Positions 6,885 to 14,775 of a DNA stretch of 54,092 nucleotides are shown piece by piece (within the stretch, counting starts at the first letter, position 1; each line of letters starts with the position of its first letter). The notes beneath the pieces were generated by a model that saw only the letters and a program-made list of their open reading frames with translations, ran no database searches and was not told where the DNA came from. Source of the stretch: a virus; IMG/VR virus record IMGVR_UViG_3300047557_001894, positions 1-54,092 of that record. One strand, written 5' to 3'. A program made the position numbers and the translations under genes.

Positions 6885-7157
6885 ATGAGCGACATTGCAG
6901 AGACGCTTTCGCCGCTGGAGCAGCGCGTCGCTGACTACATCGAGACCCACTACAACCTGTCGCTGACCCGCGGGGGCGTAATGAACGTCCTGGCTCTCGG
7001 TAGGTCGTACCGCATGGAGCGCGGAGACGACGTGTTCACCATGTCGATGCGCTTCGACGAGAACGACGAAGCGGCAGCGATCGAGTGGGTCGACAGCGCG
7101 CAGGCGAAGGAAGCGATGCGCGAGATGTTCGGAGCCGACAAGGGCGACGAAGAGTAG
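6885..7157 (+). CDS. Hypothetical protein (90 aa)
   Basis: The start ATG at 6885 is preceded by GAGAAAGGAA at a somewhat long distance. The product is acidic, with an N-terminal helix (LSPLEQRVADYIETHYN) and a likely beta hairpin around YRMERGDDVFTMSMRF. Unrecognised. Confidence 0.6.
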   Translation: MSDIAETLSPLEQRVADYIETHYNLSLTRGGVMNVLALGRSYRMERGDDVFTMSMRFDENDEAAAIEWVDSAQAKEAMREMFGADKGDEE

Positions 7158-7165
7158 TCACCGGA

Positions 7166-7204
7166 CGCGGGGGGCCGCGCACAGAGAACGTACGAAAGAG
7201 AAAC
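7166..7204 (+). promoter_or_regulatory. Leader region: GC hairpin plus GTACGAAAG motif
   Basis: CGCGG (7166-7170) pairs with CCGCG (7175-7179) around a GGGG loop. It is followed by GTACGAAAGAGAAA (7190-7203). Nearly the same string, GTACGAAAGGAAAG, precedes the sigma-factor gene (11639-11652). The shared motif may be a promoter -10 region or leader signal for phage transcription. No matching -35 was seen here. Confidence 0.35.
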
Positions 7205-7218
7205 TGGAGAAGCGAAGC

Positions 7219-8079
7219 ATGGACATCATCGCAACGGATAAGCAGGGCAGCACTGGCTCGATCACCTACTGGTCCCTCTCGGGGGCCGTGAACTACAGCA
7301 AGCTCGAAGCAGCGTGGGTCGCGCAGGGGTTGAACCCGCAGCTCCTCCCGCCGCGCACCAGTCCGAAGACTGCTCTGCGCCGCGCCATGGACGGTCTCGT
7401 GTCCGGGCAGAGCCAGATGGTGAAGGCCGGGTCCGCGCCGGGGTGGCTCGGGTTCTTCCAGCGCGAGACCACTGGCGGGCGTCCGAACTTCCCGATGGTG
7501 GTCGAGGCGTGCTTGAACGCGGACCCCACCAAAGACCCCGTGATCCGTACCCCTGACGGATCGCCAGTGCCCGAAGCCATCGAAGATTCGGTGACGATCT
7601 TGTACTCGAACGAGCTCAAGAACGTCCACCACGACGACCTGGGCACCTGGCTCGTGAGCACGGCGCGTCGCCTGATGGCAGTGCGCTTGCGCGAGTCGGG
7701 CGGCATCTACTTCATCCCCTCCGCGGGCGGGCTCGCGGAGTGGCAGCAGGTTGCCTCGGTCCTGCACAAGGCTACGGCGTGCACGATCCAAGAGGTGCCT
7801 GCGATGCACTCTCGGGAAGCGGCGAGGGCTGTCCTCGAAGGCATCACGAACGAGGTGAACGCCTACGTCGAGCAGATCGACGCGGAGCTCGGCAAGGTGG
7901 GCGTCCGAGCGCTGGAGAGCCGAGAGGCGTCCATCACTGCCTACGCTCGCAAGATCAGCATGTTCGAGGAGGTCATCGGGTCGAAGCTCGATGGTCTTCG
8001 GGGGGCCTTGAACGGGCTCGAAACCAAGGTCGCGCACGCGAAGCTGACCGCCATCGCGGTTGCTGAAGACGCGGCATGA
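7219..8079 (+). CDS. DUF6744-like protein, function unknown
   Basis: The 286-residue protein starts at ATG 7219 after CTGGAGAAGCG. The N-terminal ITYWSLSGAVNYSKL, the PxTSPKTALRRAM segment and the central HHDDLGTWL plus VRLRESGGIYFIP pattern match my recollection of the DUF6744 family. That family is widespread in phages and mobile elements and has no assigned function. The C-terminal third (about 195-270) is helical and probably coiled coil. The next gene starts within its stop codon (ATGA). Confidence 0.6.
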   Translation: MDIIATDKQGSTGSITYWSLSGAVNYSKLEAAWVAQGLNPQLLPPRTSPKTALRRAMDGLVSGQSQMVKAGSAPGWLGFFQRETTGGRPNFPMVVEACLNADPTKDPVIRTPDGSPVPEAIEDSVTILYSNELKNVHHDDLGTWLVSTARRLMAVRLRESGGIYFIPSAGGLAEWQQVASVLHKATACTIQEVPAMHSREAARAVLEGITNEVNAYVEQIDAELGKVGVRALESREASITAYARKISMFEEVIGSKLDGLRGALNGLETKVAHAKLTAIAVAEDAA

Positions 8080-8753
8080 TGATCGACCCGCCGAATGAGT
8101 GGATCGAACTGCTTGGGGACGGCGACAGTAGATGCGGCGTCCTCAGCAGCGCCAGTAAATCCGGCGTCCTCAGCAGCGACTACGCGCTCCTCACGGAGTC
8201 GGGCCTCGATCCTTTCAAGATGGCTGGGATCGAGCTGCTTCGCGCAGCCAAACGAACTGAGCGCGCGTACGCGGTGGAGTACGCGCGCTTCGCGTCCGCG
8301 ATCTTCACAAGGTTGACGGGAGTGTGGCGGTGGCGGTTCGACAACTGCGCCTACGCTGGCGCCGATCGAGGTGACATACCGGGCATCCACGGAGCGCTCT
8401 ACGTCCCTCCGTTCGCAGCGGTCTGGTACCTGCGCGGCAGCGGACAGGCGTATTGGGGTCAGTGCTACATCGAGGGCAACATCAGCTCGGTGGACAAAGA
8501 TGGGTGCGACCTGATGATGGGCGCGTCCGAGGCAGTCCGCGTGCAGATGGCCAGCGCTATCAGCGATAAAGAGCCTTGGCCCACGGGAGCTTTGCCACTC
8601 GTCGGCCCAGGCTCAGTGTGTGCGGAGCTGAGCAGTATCGCGGACGTAGATCAGCCCGCTAATCTCGATCCGGCGACCCTGATCGAGTGGACTGTTCGCG
8701 TCGTCGACAAGCTGCACACCAGGGCGAGCATCGTCGCCGCCGTCACCGAGTGA
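8076..8753 (+). CDS. Hypothetical protein (225 aa)
   Basis: The ATG at 8076 overlaps the previous stop. The N-terminal part contains a short partial duplication with 9-residue period (GVLSSASKS then GVLSSD), from a 17-base direct repeat at 8135-8151 and 8162-8178. The middle is Trp/Tyr-rich and likely globular. No motif recognised. Confidence 0.6.
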   Translation: MMIDPPNEWIELLGDGDSRCGVLSSASKSGVLSSDYALLTESGLDPFKMAGIELLRAAKRTERAYAVEYARFASAIFTRLTGVWRWRFDNCAYAGADRGDIPGIHGALYVPPFAAVWYLRGSGQAYWGQCYIEGNISSVDKDGCDLMMGASEAVRVQMASAISDKEPWPTGALPLVGPGSVCAELSSIADVDQPANLDPATLIEWTVRVVDKLHTRASIVAAVTE

Positions 8754-9187
8754 CCGTGGCGAAGCGAAACCGCACCCCGGAGTGGTGGTCCGCGCCGCGG
8801 GATGGGCTCGACTTCATCACGGCAGCGTGTTGGACCGACGCCTATCAAGAGCTCCGATCGCCTTACCGCAACGGCGATGAGGCGATTCGGGTGCTTGCGA
8901 CGGCGAAGTTTACTATCCGCCTCAACCCCGGTATTCACTTGTACGCGGGCCTCAATCGAGATTTTCCAATCTCGCTCAATTTGGAGTTCGACGAGCACGG
9001 CGAGCGCGAATACGTCGTCCGCGTTGGGTCGTTCTCCAGTCAGCTACGGGGGCTCATCTTCGCGATTGGGGGATCAGGATTCCCCATCCCAAACAACCGA
9101 GCGCACCCACGCACGAAGAGAGCGTGGGTGCAGCAATGCCTTGAGTCCTTCGTCGTGCGCAAAGCCATCCGAGAGGTCACCGAATGA
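8750..9187 (+). CDS. Hypothetical protein (145 aa)
   Basis: The GTG at 8750 overlaps the previous stop (GTGA); GTG 8756 is an alternative. The product is a basic, beta-rich looking protein with FTIRLNPGIHLYAGLNRDF in the middle and a helical C-terminus (WVQQCLESFVVRKAIREV). Unrecognised. The next gene overlaps its stop. Confidence 0.6.
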   Translation: MTVAKRNRTPEWWSAPRDGLDFITAACWTDAYQELRSPYRNGDEAIRVLATAKFTIRLNPGIHLYAGLNRDFPISLNLEFDEHGEREYVVRVGSFSSQLRGLIFAIGGSGFPIPNNRAHPRTKRAWVQQCLESFVVRKAIREVTE

Positions 9188-9615
9188 ACCGCAACGCCAA
9201 AGCCATGATCCGTCACATCCTCAAAACCACCGCGCGGAACGCCGAAGACACTTCGCAGTATCGAGAGCAGTCCATCACCCGTGTCTTGTGCAAGGGCGGC
9301 GAGATTAGGCTGCCCGGTGGGGATGACGCGACGTTCTTCAACACGCTGCCCTGTGGGCACCCGGATCAGAAGGACAAGGCCAAGCTCGACTTCTGGAAGG
9401 ACTCGGGGATGGTCGTTTACAACGGCTGTCAGCCGGATTCCTGCTGCCACAAGCTGATGCGGGTGACGGACTGCGAGAAGGCGCGCGCGTTCGTCTCGGG
9501 GCTCACCGGGATCGACATGCCCCCCATCAACGCCAACCCCCGGCGGCAGCTCCAGTGGGTGAAAGGGTTGCAGGAAAACCACGCAGTACGTTGCGTAGCG
9601 AAAGACCGTGGGTAG
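9184..9615 (+). CDS. Cys-rich hypothetical protein (143 aa)
   Basis: The ATG at 9184 overlaps the previous stop (ATGA). Six or more cysteines, including LPCGH, GCQPDSCCHK and DCEKA, suggest metal binding. The N-terminus is basic. No known zinc-finger family is evident. Confidence 0.6.
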   Translation: MNRNAKAMIRHILKTTARNAEDTSQYREQSITRVLCKGGEIRLPGGDDATFFNTLPCGHPDQKDKAKLDFWKDSGMVVYNGCQPDSCCHKLMRVTDCEKARAFVSGLTGIDMPPINANPRRQLQWVKGLQENHAVRCVAKDRG

Positions 9616-10069
9616 TCGCGGACGTGGGCCGCGGCCCTGGACTCCCGTTTGGCACGCTGGCTTGAGCGCTCGGGCGATTGAGATGGTCAGCATCCGATCG
9701 AGAGACCTCATGCAGAACGCGAAGCGCCGAATCTCCGGCGTCCCTCTCGGGAGAATCACCACCTACTCGGTAGAGTCCGTGAGCATCGCCCTCATGGGGT
9801 ATCCGACATCGCGAGGGGCGGTGCAGAACGGGCTGATGTGCTTGGGGCGGCGCATCGATTCCCCGATCACCGCGCTCCTATGCACGGACATGGAGGCGAT
9901 GCTCGACGGCATTGCTAACGCGACGGGCATGCCGCGATTCGTCTTCCCCGTCGGGCAGCGGCCCGGTGTGAACTTGCATCGGTGGTTGGTGCGCGCGGAG
10001 GCAGAAGCCTGTCGCAGGCTCATGCTGCGTCGAGTTCTGGCTGCGCAGCCAACCGACTTCCCCTGGTGA
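9608..10069 (+). CDS. Hypothetical protein; start uncertain
   Basis: The frame is open from GTG 9608, which overlaps the previous gene by 8 bases. ATG 9683 would give a shorter 128-residue product (MVSIRSRDLM...), and neither has a clear ribosome binding site. The C-terminal helix (WLVRAEAEACRRLMLRRVL) resembles in layout the C-termini of neighbouring small proteins. Function unknown. Confidence 0.5.
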   Translation: MGSRGRGPRPWTPVWHAGLSARAIEMVSIRSRDLMQNAKRRISGVPLGRITTYSVESVSIALMGYPTSRGAVQNGLMCLGRRIDSPITALLCTDMEAMLDGIANATGMPRFVFPVGQRPGVNLHRWLVRAEAEACRRLMLRRVLAAQPTDFPW

Positions 10070-10073
10070 CGAG

Positions 10074-10448
10074 ATGACGCTCATCGACAAGTACGCGCTC
10101 CGGCAAGGTGCGCAGGTGAACACAGAGCTCTTGCACAAGGTTGTGCGGTACCTCGTGACGGGTGCTCCCGTGGGCAACGAGTACATGCTGAGCTTGTTCT
10201 CCATCTCGCACGACAAACAGGTTCCTGGCCTAGCTCGCGGGGCGGGGTGGGCCTGGCTGCCGGATCACAACGCCTTCTTTCGGTGGCTCTCCGAAGAGTA
10301 CGACCTGCCGAACCCTCCGCAGGGAGCCCGCGCCGCGATTCGCGTGGCGGACGCAGTGGCTTGGATGGAGAAGGTCACCGAAGCGGCAGCGACACGCAGG
10401 GCCATCGTAGCGATGGCACCGGAGGACGAAGCAGATGCCGTACGATGA
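10074..10448 (+). CDS. Hypothetical protein (124 aa)
   Basis: The ATG at 10074 lies four bases after the preceding stop. The mostly helical protein has a Trp-rich centre (GWAWLPDHNAFFRWL). The next gene begins inside it, after GGAGGACGAAGC. Unrecognised. Confidence 0.6.
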   Translation: MTLIDKYALRQGAQVNTELLHKVVRYLVTGAPVGNEYMLSLFSISHDKQVPGLARGAGWAWLPDHNAFFRWLSEEYDLPNPPQGARAAIRVADAVAWMEKVTEAAATRRAIVAMAPEDEADAVR

Positions 10449-10881
10449 ATCGCAGACTCCTCTGCGGCTGATCCCATACGTGGAGACTAATGGCATGCCC
10501 CTACTGTGGAATGCTTGCGCGTCGGTGCGCGTGATCGGCGTACGGATGCAGGCGCACTACTCACTCAACCTGACCTGCTTCGACGTGGGGTGGAACAGGA
10601 AGCCCCGTATTGACGACGAGGAATACGTGGCGTCGCTCGGGCTGACGGTCGATGACAGCCACAGCGTGCCCGCGAGCAGCTTGGCGAAGTTCGCACCCGA
10701 AGCAGCGCGCGTGCTCGGAATCGAGTGGTGCGTCCCTGAGTGGAATCCCGAGTGGACTAAGTGGTCCGACGAGATGCAGTCCTGGTTCCTCGCTTACTTC
10801 GAGGCTAGGAACACGAACCTCGCTCTGATGGGGTTCGAGATCGAGCCAGACAGCTCTTCGTACGGCGGTCCTGGGCTATGA
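10435..10881 (+). CDS. Member of a tandem family of small proteins, copy 1
   Basis: Start ATG 10435 after a good GGAGG. The 148-residue protein shares its C-terminal layout with the next two: a segment like FAPEAARVLGIEW, then a Trp/Phe-Tyr-Phe helix (SWFLAYFEARNTN) ending in ALMG. It is the most diverged of the three. Function unknown. Confidence 0.6.
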   Translation: MPYDESQTPLRLIPYVETNGMPLLWNACASVRVIGVRMQAHYSLNLTCFDVGWNRKPRIDDEEYVASLGLTVDDSHSVPASSLAKFAPEAARVLGIEWCVPEWNPEWTKWSDEMQSWFLAYFEARNTNLALMGFEIEPDSSSYGGPGL

Positions 10882-11258
10882 AACCGAAGGATGAGCCTAA
10901 CTACGAGAAGCTGCTCCCGATGCCCTTCAGCTCCTTCTCATACTACACCCGCGAGTGGGACATCGAGTTCGGGGTGAAGTGCGTTCTCAGCGAACGCGCT
11001 CCAGCGCCGTCGTGGATGCACTGCATCGACAAGTCGCGCAGGAGCGTTCTCTACTATCGAGACGGCCGAGACCGCGTGGACTTCGCCAACGCTTGTGCGC
11101 GAGCACACGGTCTCGATATCCCGCTGCTCACCGAGGAAGACCTAGCGCCCTGCAACAGGCAGGTCTTCCTAGAGTGGATGGGCAGCTACTTCGATCAGGT
11201 GCGGGCTCGATACGTCATCATGGGTGCAGACACGTCCACCACGAACGGAGACGAGTGA
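10878..11258 (+). CDS. Member of a tandem family of small proteins, copy 2
   Basis: The ATG at 10878 overlaps the previous stop. The 126-residue protein contains DFANACARAHGLDIP followed by FLEWMGSYFDQVRARYVIMG. This aligns with the corresponding part of copy 3 (LMQCANAHGVVCE...LEQWLVNYFTQVQVRYVV). Duplicated, diverged genes of unknown role. Confidence 0.65.
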   Translation: MKPKDEPNYEKLLPMPFSSFSYYTREWDIEFGVKCVLSERAPAPSWMHCIDKSRRSVLYYRDGRDRVDFANACARAHGLDIPLLTEEDLAPCNRQVFLEWMGSYFDQVRARYVIMGADTSTTNGDE

Positions 11259-11620
11259 TGCTCGTGCTACCGCTGCCTGCCGCCGACTACACGGCGTTCC
11301 CGCTGAGCACTGACCTGTCCTTCGCTATGAAGGCTTTGGGCAGGCACGCACGCATCCCGTTGGGATTGTTTCACTGCGTGCCCAATATTGCGATCCGCGT
11401 AACCTCGCGCGAAGATCAGGCAGCGGCACTCATGCAGTGCGCAAACGCGCACGGCGTAGTGTGCGAAGCCTTGGAGAGCGCCTGGCTGCCGCCGTTCCGC
11501 CTAAACGATCCGCACCCCTCGGTTGCGGAAGCGACGAAGCTGGAGCAGTGGCTCGTCAACTACTTCACGCAAGTACAAGTACGGTACGTGGTGCGGGGGG
11601 CGACAGACGACGCGCGTTGA
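11258..11620 (+). CDS. Member of a tandem family of small proteins, copy 3
   Basis: The ATG at 11258 overlaps the previous stop (TGATG). The 120-residue product aligns with copy 2 across its second half (AxAHG motif, then W..YFxQVxxRYV). The stop overlaps the -35-like sequence of the putative promoter for the sigma-factor gene. Confidence 0.65.
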   Translation: MLVLPLPAADYTAFPLSTDLSFAMKALGRHARIPLGLFHCVPNIAIRVTSREDQAAALMQCANAHGVVCEALESAWLPPFRLNDPHPSVAEATKLEQWLVNYFTQVQVRYVVRGATDDAR

Positions 11621-11645
11621 CGTGTTGGGGGGTGCGTGGTACGAA
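11617..11645 (+). promoter_or_regulatory. Candidate sigma70-type promoter for the sigma-factor gene
   Basis: TTGACG (11617-11622; five of six consensus bases) and TACGAA (11640-11645) are separated by 17 bases. The -10 match is only three of six. TACGAAAG also occurs upstream of the gene at 7219, which may mean this hexamer belongs to a phage-specific promoter class. Confidence 0.4.
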
Positions 11646-11672
11646 AGGAAAGACTGCGAAAGAGGTAGGCCA

Positions 11673-12242
11673 GTGCGACAGAATGACAGGGAAAACTACG
11701 ATCCGGCTGAGCTAAAACAGATGGTAACGATCGCTGGTCAGGCCAGCAAAAAGGTCGTCTCGATGGTGCCCTGGCTGTGCAGCGACGATCTCGCTCAGGC
11801 AGCCATCCTGGCGATGTGGCTGGCGCAGGATGACTTCGACGGACGTGGTTCGTGGCAGGGGTTCATGCTCCGCGTCGCGATCCGTGCGTGCGCCCGAGAG
11901 GCTCGCCATCGCATGTCTCCGGTGTCGGGAGACGTTTCGCGAGTAGCGCCTCTCAAGGGTTTGCGCGGGGTGGAGTACGAAGACCACGGCTCGACCGAGC
12001 CCGCGCAGCACGAGCAAGTCTCGAAGACCCGCCTGTCGCGTGCGGTGCGGGGGCGTGTCGTTGGGTTGCTGTCCGACAGCGACGCGGTGTTCATCCTCGC
12101 ATACCAAGGGCACGAGCTCTCGACCGAGGACGCTGCCGAAGCGTTCGGCATGACGCAGGACGCGGTGAAGGCGCGCAGCTACCGGACGCGCAAGCGTCTG
12201 CGCGAAGACCCGGTTTTGAGGGCGCTGTGGACTCACAGCTAG
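11673..12242 (+). CDS. RNA polymerase sigma factor, sigma70/ECF-like
   Basis: Start GTG 11673 after GAAAGAGG. The 189-residue protein has an ECF-sized layout. A region-2-like segment (about 22-85; LCSDDLAQAAILAMW then WQGFMLRVAIRACAREAR) is followed by a region-4 helix-turn-helix (about 135-180; LSTEDAAEAFGMTQDAVKAR). It would redirect host RNA polymerase to phage promoters, probably middle or late. It is the only sigma-like gene in the window and has its own candidate promoter. An anti-sigma function is unlikely given the intact HTH. Confidence 0.8.
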   Translation: MRQNDRENYDPAELKQMVTIAGQASKKVVSMVPWLCSDDLAQAAILAMWLAQDDFDGRGSWQGFMLRVAIRACAREARHRMSPVSGDVSRVAPLKGLRGVEYEDHGSTEPAQHEQVSKTRLSRAVRGRVVGLLSDSDAVFILAYQGHELSTEDAAEAFGMTQDAVKARSYRTRKRLREDPVLRALWTHS

Positions 12243-12243
12243 A

Positions 12244-12277
12244 CCCATTGGAGTTCGAGTCCTCGCTCCGTGATGGG
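12244..12277 (+). promoter_or_regulatory. Stem-loop partly covering the ribosome binding site of the next gene
   Basis: CCCAT (12244-12248) pairs with ATGGG (12273-12277) and GGAG (12250-12253) with CTCC (12266-12269). The GGG of the Shine-Dalgarno sequence GGGAG (12275-12279) is inside the stem. The right side contains CTCCGTGA, as in the three recurrent elements, but the CGGTAG half is absent. Confidence 0.4.
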
Positions 12278-12286
12278 AGCAGCCCC

Positions 12287-12718
12287 ATGTCCTACTTCGG
12301 CGCGTACTGCCCAGCCACCGCGACTCTCTCCAACGCGACGGTGGATCACGTAGAGCGAATCGTAGCGAGAATGTTCGACGGCCAGGACATCTTCATCCTC
12401 ACCGCGTGGCCGGTGTTCGAGCTCCAGCATCCCAGGTTCGAGCCTGGGACTGCCACCGAAGTGATGCGCGAGCGCTACGGGGTGAATCTCACGGTCGTGG
12501 GGTACGGATGGGCCGACTATCGCGGCGATGCGGGTACGGTCCGCTTCGACATCGACGCCATCCGTAAGATGGTCGACCGCTCTCGCGAAGAAAACCCGTG
12601 GTTTCATTACCGGCCTACGCCGAAGCGCCTCACCAAGAGGTTTGTCACGGCGTATTGCTGGGCTCTTTATGAGGCTGCGCGCATTCGGCGTGCCCTGATG
12701 GGGGTGTCCGATGAGTAG
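12287..12718 (+). CDS. Hypothetical protein (143 aa), possible distant member of the 10435-11620 family
   Basis: The start ATG at 12287 has GGGAG at 12275-12279. The product has an N-terminal aromatic segment, a middle beta-rich part (VNLTVVGYGWADY) and a C-terminal helix ending in WALYEAARIRRALMG. That ending is reminiscent of the three tandem proteins upstream. Function unknown. The next gene overlaps by 8 bases. Confidence 0.6.
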   Translation: MSYFGAYCPATATLSNATVDHVERIVARMFDGQDIFILTAWPVFELQHPRFEPGTATEVMRERYGVNLTVVGYGWADYRGDAGTVRFDIDAIRKMVDRSREENPWFHYRPTPKRLTKRFVTAYCWALYEAARIRRALMGVSDE

Positions 12719-12965
12719 CTCGGAGGATCAAGCCTTCGAGGCAGCGACCGGAGACTTCATCGACGCGATCCGAGCAGAGATGACGGCCCAAGGGCTCACG
12801 TACACCGAGGTCGCGAAGCGCATGGGGACCGACCGGAGCATGGTGTCTCGCACCTTGGACAAGGACGCTGGCAGCAAGCAGGGCCCTACGCTCTTGACCT
12901 TGGTGAAGATGGCTCAGGCGGTCGGTGCGAAGCTGCGCGTCTCCGTGGTACGGGAGCACACATGA
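12711..12965 (+). CDS. XRE/Cro-type helix-turn-helix regulator
   Basis: The 84-residue protein carries a classic HTH: LTYTEVAKRMGTDRSMVSRTL (roughly residues 30-50) within a five-helix Cro/CI-like fold, ending in a short LRVSVV strand. It probably binds DNA as a dimer and represses or times phage genes. Start ATG 12711 overlaps the preceding stop. It is followed immediately by the ParB-like gene (4-base overlap). Confidence 0.8.
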   Translation: MSSSEDQAFEAATGDFIDAIRAEMTAQGLTYTEVAKRMGTDRSMVSRTLDKDAGSKQGPTLLTLVKMAQAVGAKLRVSVVREHT

Positions 12966-13612
12966 AGATTCGCTACGAAGTCGTGCCCTGCGCGAAGATT
13001 CGCAGGCAGAGCCGCAACCCGAACCAGATGACCGCGGAGGAGTTCGCGCTCCTGCGGGCCTCGTTCAAGCAGTTCGGCTTCCTCGACCCGCTGCTGGTGT
13101 TCGAGCGGCCCGATGGGGAGTTCGAGCTGCTCGACGGGCATCACCGTTTGGACGCAGCAATCGCGGAGGGGTTTACGGAGCTTCCCTGCGTCATCACCGA
13201 CAAGCGGTCGAAGGATGCGGTGGACGCGATCCAGCTCGCGATGAACCGTAACCGGGGCCGCGTGCGCCTGGACATCGCGGAGCAGATTCTCCGAGAGCTG
13301 CGCGAGGAGGGCTGGGGCATCGAAGAGATGGCCGCCACCGGGTTCTCGGAGGCTGAGATCAACGACATGCTGCTGGAGGCCGACAAAGAGGCCGACAAGG
13401 CGGCGAAGTCCAAGCCCAAGAGCATCGGCGACGTGCTCGGGGAATCGGGCGCGGATAGGCCGTGGACCTTGGAGCTCAAGTTCACCACGCAAGCCGAGCT
13501 CACCGAGGTCAAGCGCGCGCTCAAGAAGGCGTCGGGCGGGGCCAAGGACGAGTCGCTGGGAGTGCTGCACCTGCTCAGGATGCAGAAGGAGGAAGAGGAA
13601 GATGCCGTTTAG
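12962..13612 (+). CDS. ParB/sulfiredoxin-fold protein, copy 1
   Basis: The N-terminal 100 residues form a ParB-N-like domain. It contains the sequence IRRQSRNPNQMTAEEF, then FGFLDPLLVFE and the nucleotide-binding motif DGHHRLDAA (about 59-67). Phage proteins of this kind are linked to CTP-dependent DNA binding, nuclease activity or regulation near methylases. No ParA is present. A helical, charged C-terminus follows. A second paralogue lies at 30963. ATG 12962 overlaps the HTH gene. Confidence 0.75.
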   Translation: MKIRYEVVPCAKIRRQSRNPNQMTAEEFALLRASFKQFGFLDPLLVFERPDGEFELLDGHHRLDAAIAEGFTELPCVITDKRSKDAVDAIQLAMNRNRGRVRLDIAEQILRELREEGWGIEEMAATGFSEAEINDMLLEADKEADKAAKSKPKSIGDVLGESGADRPWTLELKFTTQAELTEVKRALKKASGGAKDESLGVLHLLRMQKEEEEDAV

Positions 13613-13925
13613 TCAAAAGCCCCCTGCGAACCCCAAGAAGGTTCGCAAGCACCTGGACGAGCTCGAAGTCCGCATGGCTAAGGAGGGCTTCGTCAACCCG
13701 TCGCGGGTCGCCGAGATTATGACCCTCGGCAAGCCCACCGTGTATCGGTGGATGCAGCAGGGCCACGTCGCGAAGATGGAGTGCCGCCAGCGAGTCTTCA
13801 TGGACTTGAAGACCCTGCGCACCTTCCTGCGAGACCCGCTGATGAGCGACCGTATCGAGAAGTTCGCTGCGGACCTGATCGCGGAGCACGAAGCGGAGGG
13901 CTCCGATGAGCCCTCCATGGAGTAG
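13602..13925 (+). CDS. MerR/excisionase-like helix-turn-helix protein
   Basis: The 107-residue protein contains SRVAEIMTLGKPTVYRWMQQ, a winged-helix HTH of the excisionase/HTH_17 type (about 33-52). The wing-like VFMDLKTLRTFL follows. It is a likely DNA-binding regulator. No integrase is visible, so an excision role is not supported. It overlaps the ParB-like gene by 11 bases. Confidence 0.75.
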   Translation: MPFSQKPPANPKKVRKHLDELEVRMAKEGFVNPSRVAEIMTLGKPTVYRWMQQGHVAKMECRQRVFMDLKTLRTFLRDPLMSDRIEKFAADLIAEHEAEGSDEPSME

Positions 13926-13927
13926 CC

Positions 13928-14164
13928 ATGGATCAAGTGAACATGCGGCTTGTGCTCACCCTCGTGTTCGTGGGGTGGCCCGGCTTCTCGATCCTGTCTT
14001 CGCTCGCCAAGTCCCGGTACGACGGGCTCAGCGAAGGCGCACGACTGACCTTCTGGGGCGGGCTCTGGTATCGCACCAGGCAAGTGTGCAGCCTGCTCTC
14101 TTGGGGGTGCTTCGCCGCCCTGGTGCTCAGGGTGGTGTGGCTCGTGGCCCGGTGGTTCGCATGA
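13928..14164 (+). CDS. Small membrane protein (78 aa)
   Basis: Two hydrophobic segments (about 8-25 and 53-74) flank a short polar loop, consistent with an integral inner-membrane protein. Start ATG 13928 lies two bases after the previous stop. The stop overlaps the next ATG. Role unknown. Confidence 0.6.
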   Translation: MDQVNMRLVLTLVFVGWPGFSILSSLAKSRYDGLSEGARLTFWGGLWYRTRQVCSLLSWGCFAALVLRVVWLVARWFA

Positions 14165-14775
14165 GTCGAGTACAGAAGGGCGAGCGCGTCGCCATCCAAG
14201 AGTTCCATCCGACCGACCGAAGGATCAGCGCGATTCACACAGGTGTCGTGAAGAAGGCTGGCGCCAACGGAGCTCAGGTGCAGTTCGATGATCGGGTGAA
14301 GTTCCCGAGAGAGGTGTGGGTGGTCGACTCACGGCTGCACTTCGTTGTTCGAGAGGGCGACACGGAGCACGCACCGATTCTCTCGAAGACACGCGCACCA
14401 CGCAGTTTTGCGTCGAGCATTGCCAAGCAACAGATCGAACCGAAGACAGAGGAACCGATGGCGAACAAGCCGAGCGCGATGAACGGGGATGCCTTGGACC
14501 GCTTGATGAACTCGGGGATCGACCCGCTCAAGCTCTGGGAAGACCTGGGCACGAGGATCGCGGGGTCGATGACGCAAGAGCTGGCGTCGGCGAAAGCCGA
14601 TGTCGCCAAGGCTACAGAAGAGAAAGTCATCGCAGACAAGCTCGTGAACGACGCCGTGGTCTCTCTCCGCAACGCGGAGACCATGGCAACCGCTGCGCGG
14701 CAGCAGCTCTACGACGCAGAGAACCGACTCGCTGACGTGGAGACGAAGATGGATCGCTTGCGAGCCGTAAGGTGA
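14161..14775 (+). CDS. Hypothetical protein with C-terminal coiled coil
   Basis: The ATG at 14161 overlaps the membrane-protein stop. The N-terminal 75 residues form a small beta domain (GERVAIQEFHP, GAQVQFDDRVKFPREVWVV) like an SH3/KOW-type fold. A linker follows, and then a long Ala/Glu-rich coiled coil (about 135-200). An internal ATG at 14458 could begin a separate product. Unrecognised. Confidence 0.6.
   Translation: MSRVQKGERVAIQEFHPTDRRISAIHTGVVKKAGANGAQVQFDDRVKFPREVWVVDSRLHFVVREGDTEHAPILSKTRAPRSFASSIAKQQIEPKTEEPMANKPSAMNGDALDRLMNSGIDPLKLWEDLGTRIAGSMTQELASAKADVAKATEEKVIADKLVNDAVVSLRNAETMATAARQQLYDAENRLADVETKMDRLRAVR

Noticed and set aside
6994-7014. CTCTCGGTAGG similar to the left side of element copy 1
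   Set aside because: No matching right flank or stem follows, and it lies within a gene.
9770-9786. CGGTAG followed by TCCGTGA inside the 9608 gene
   Set aside because: It resembles the recurrent element without its inner stem, but it is inside a coding region and has no pairing; taken as chance.
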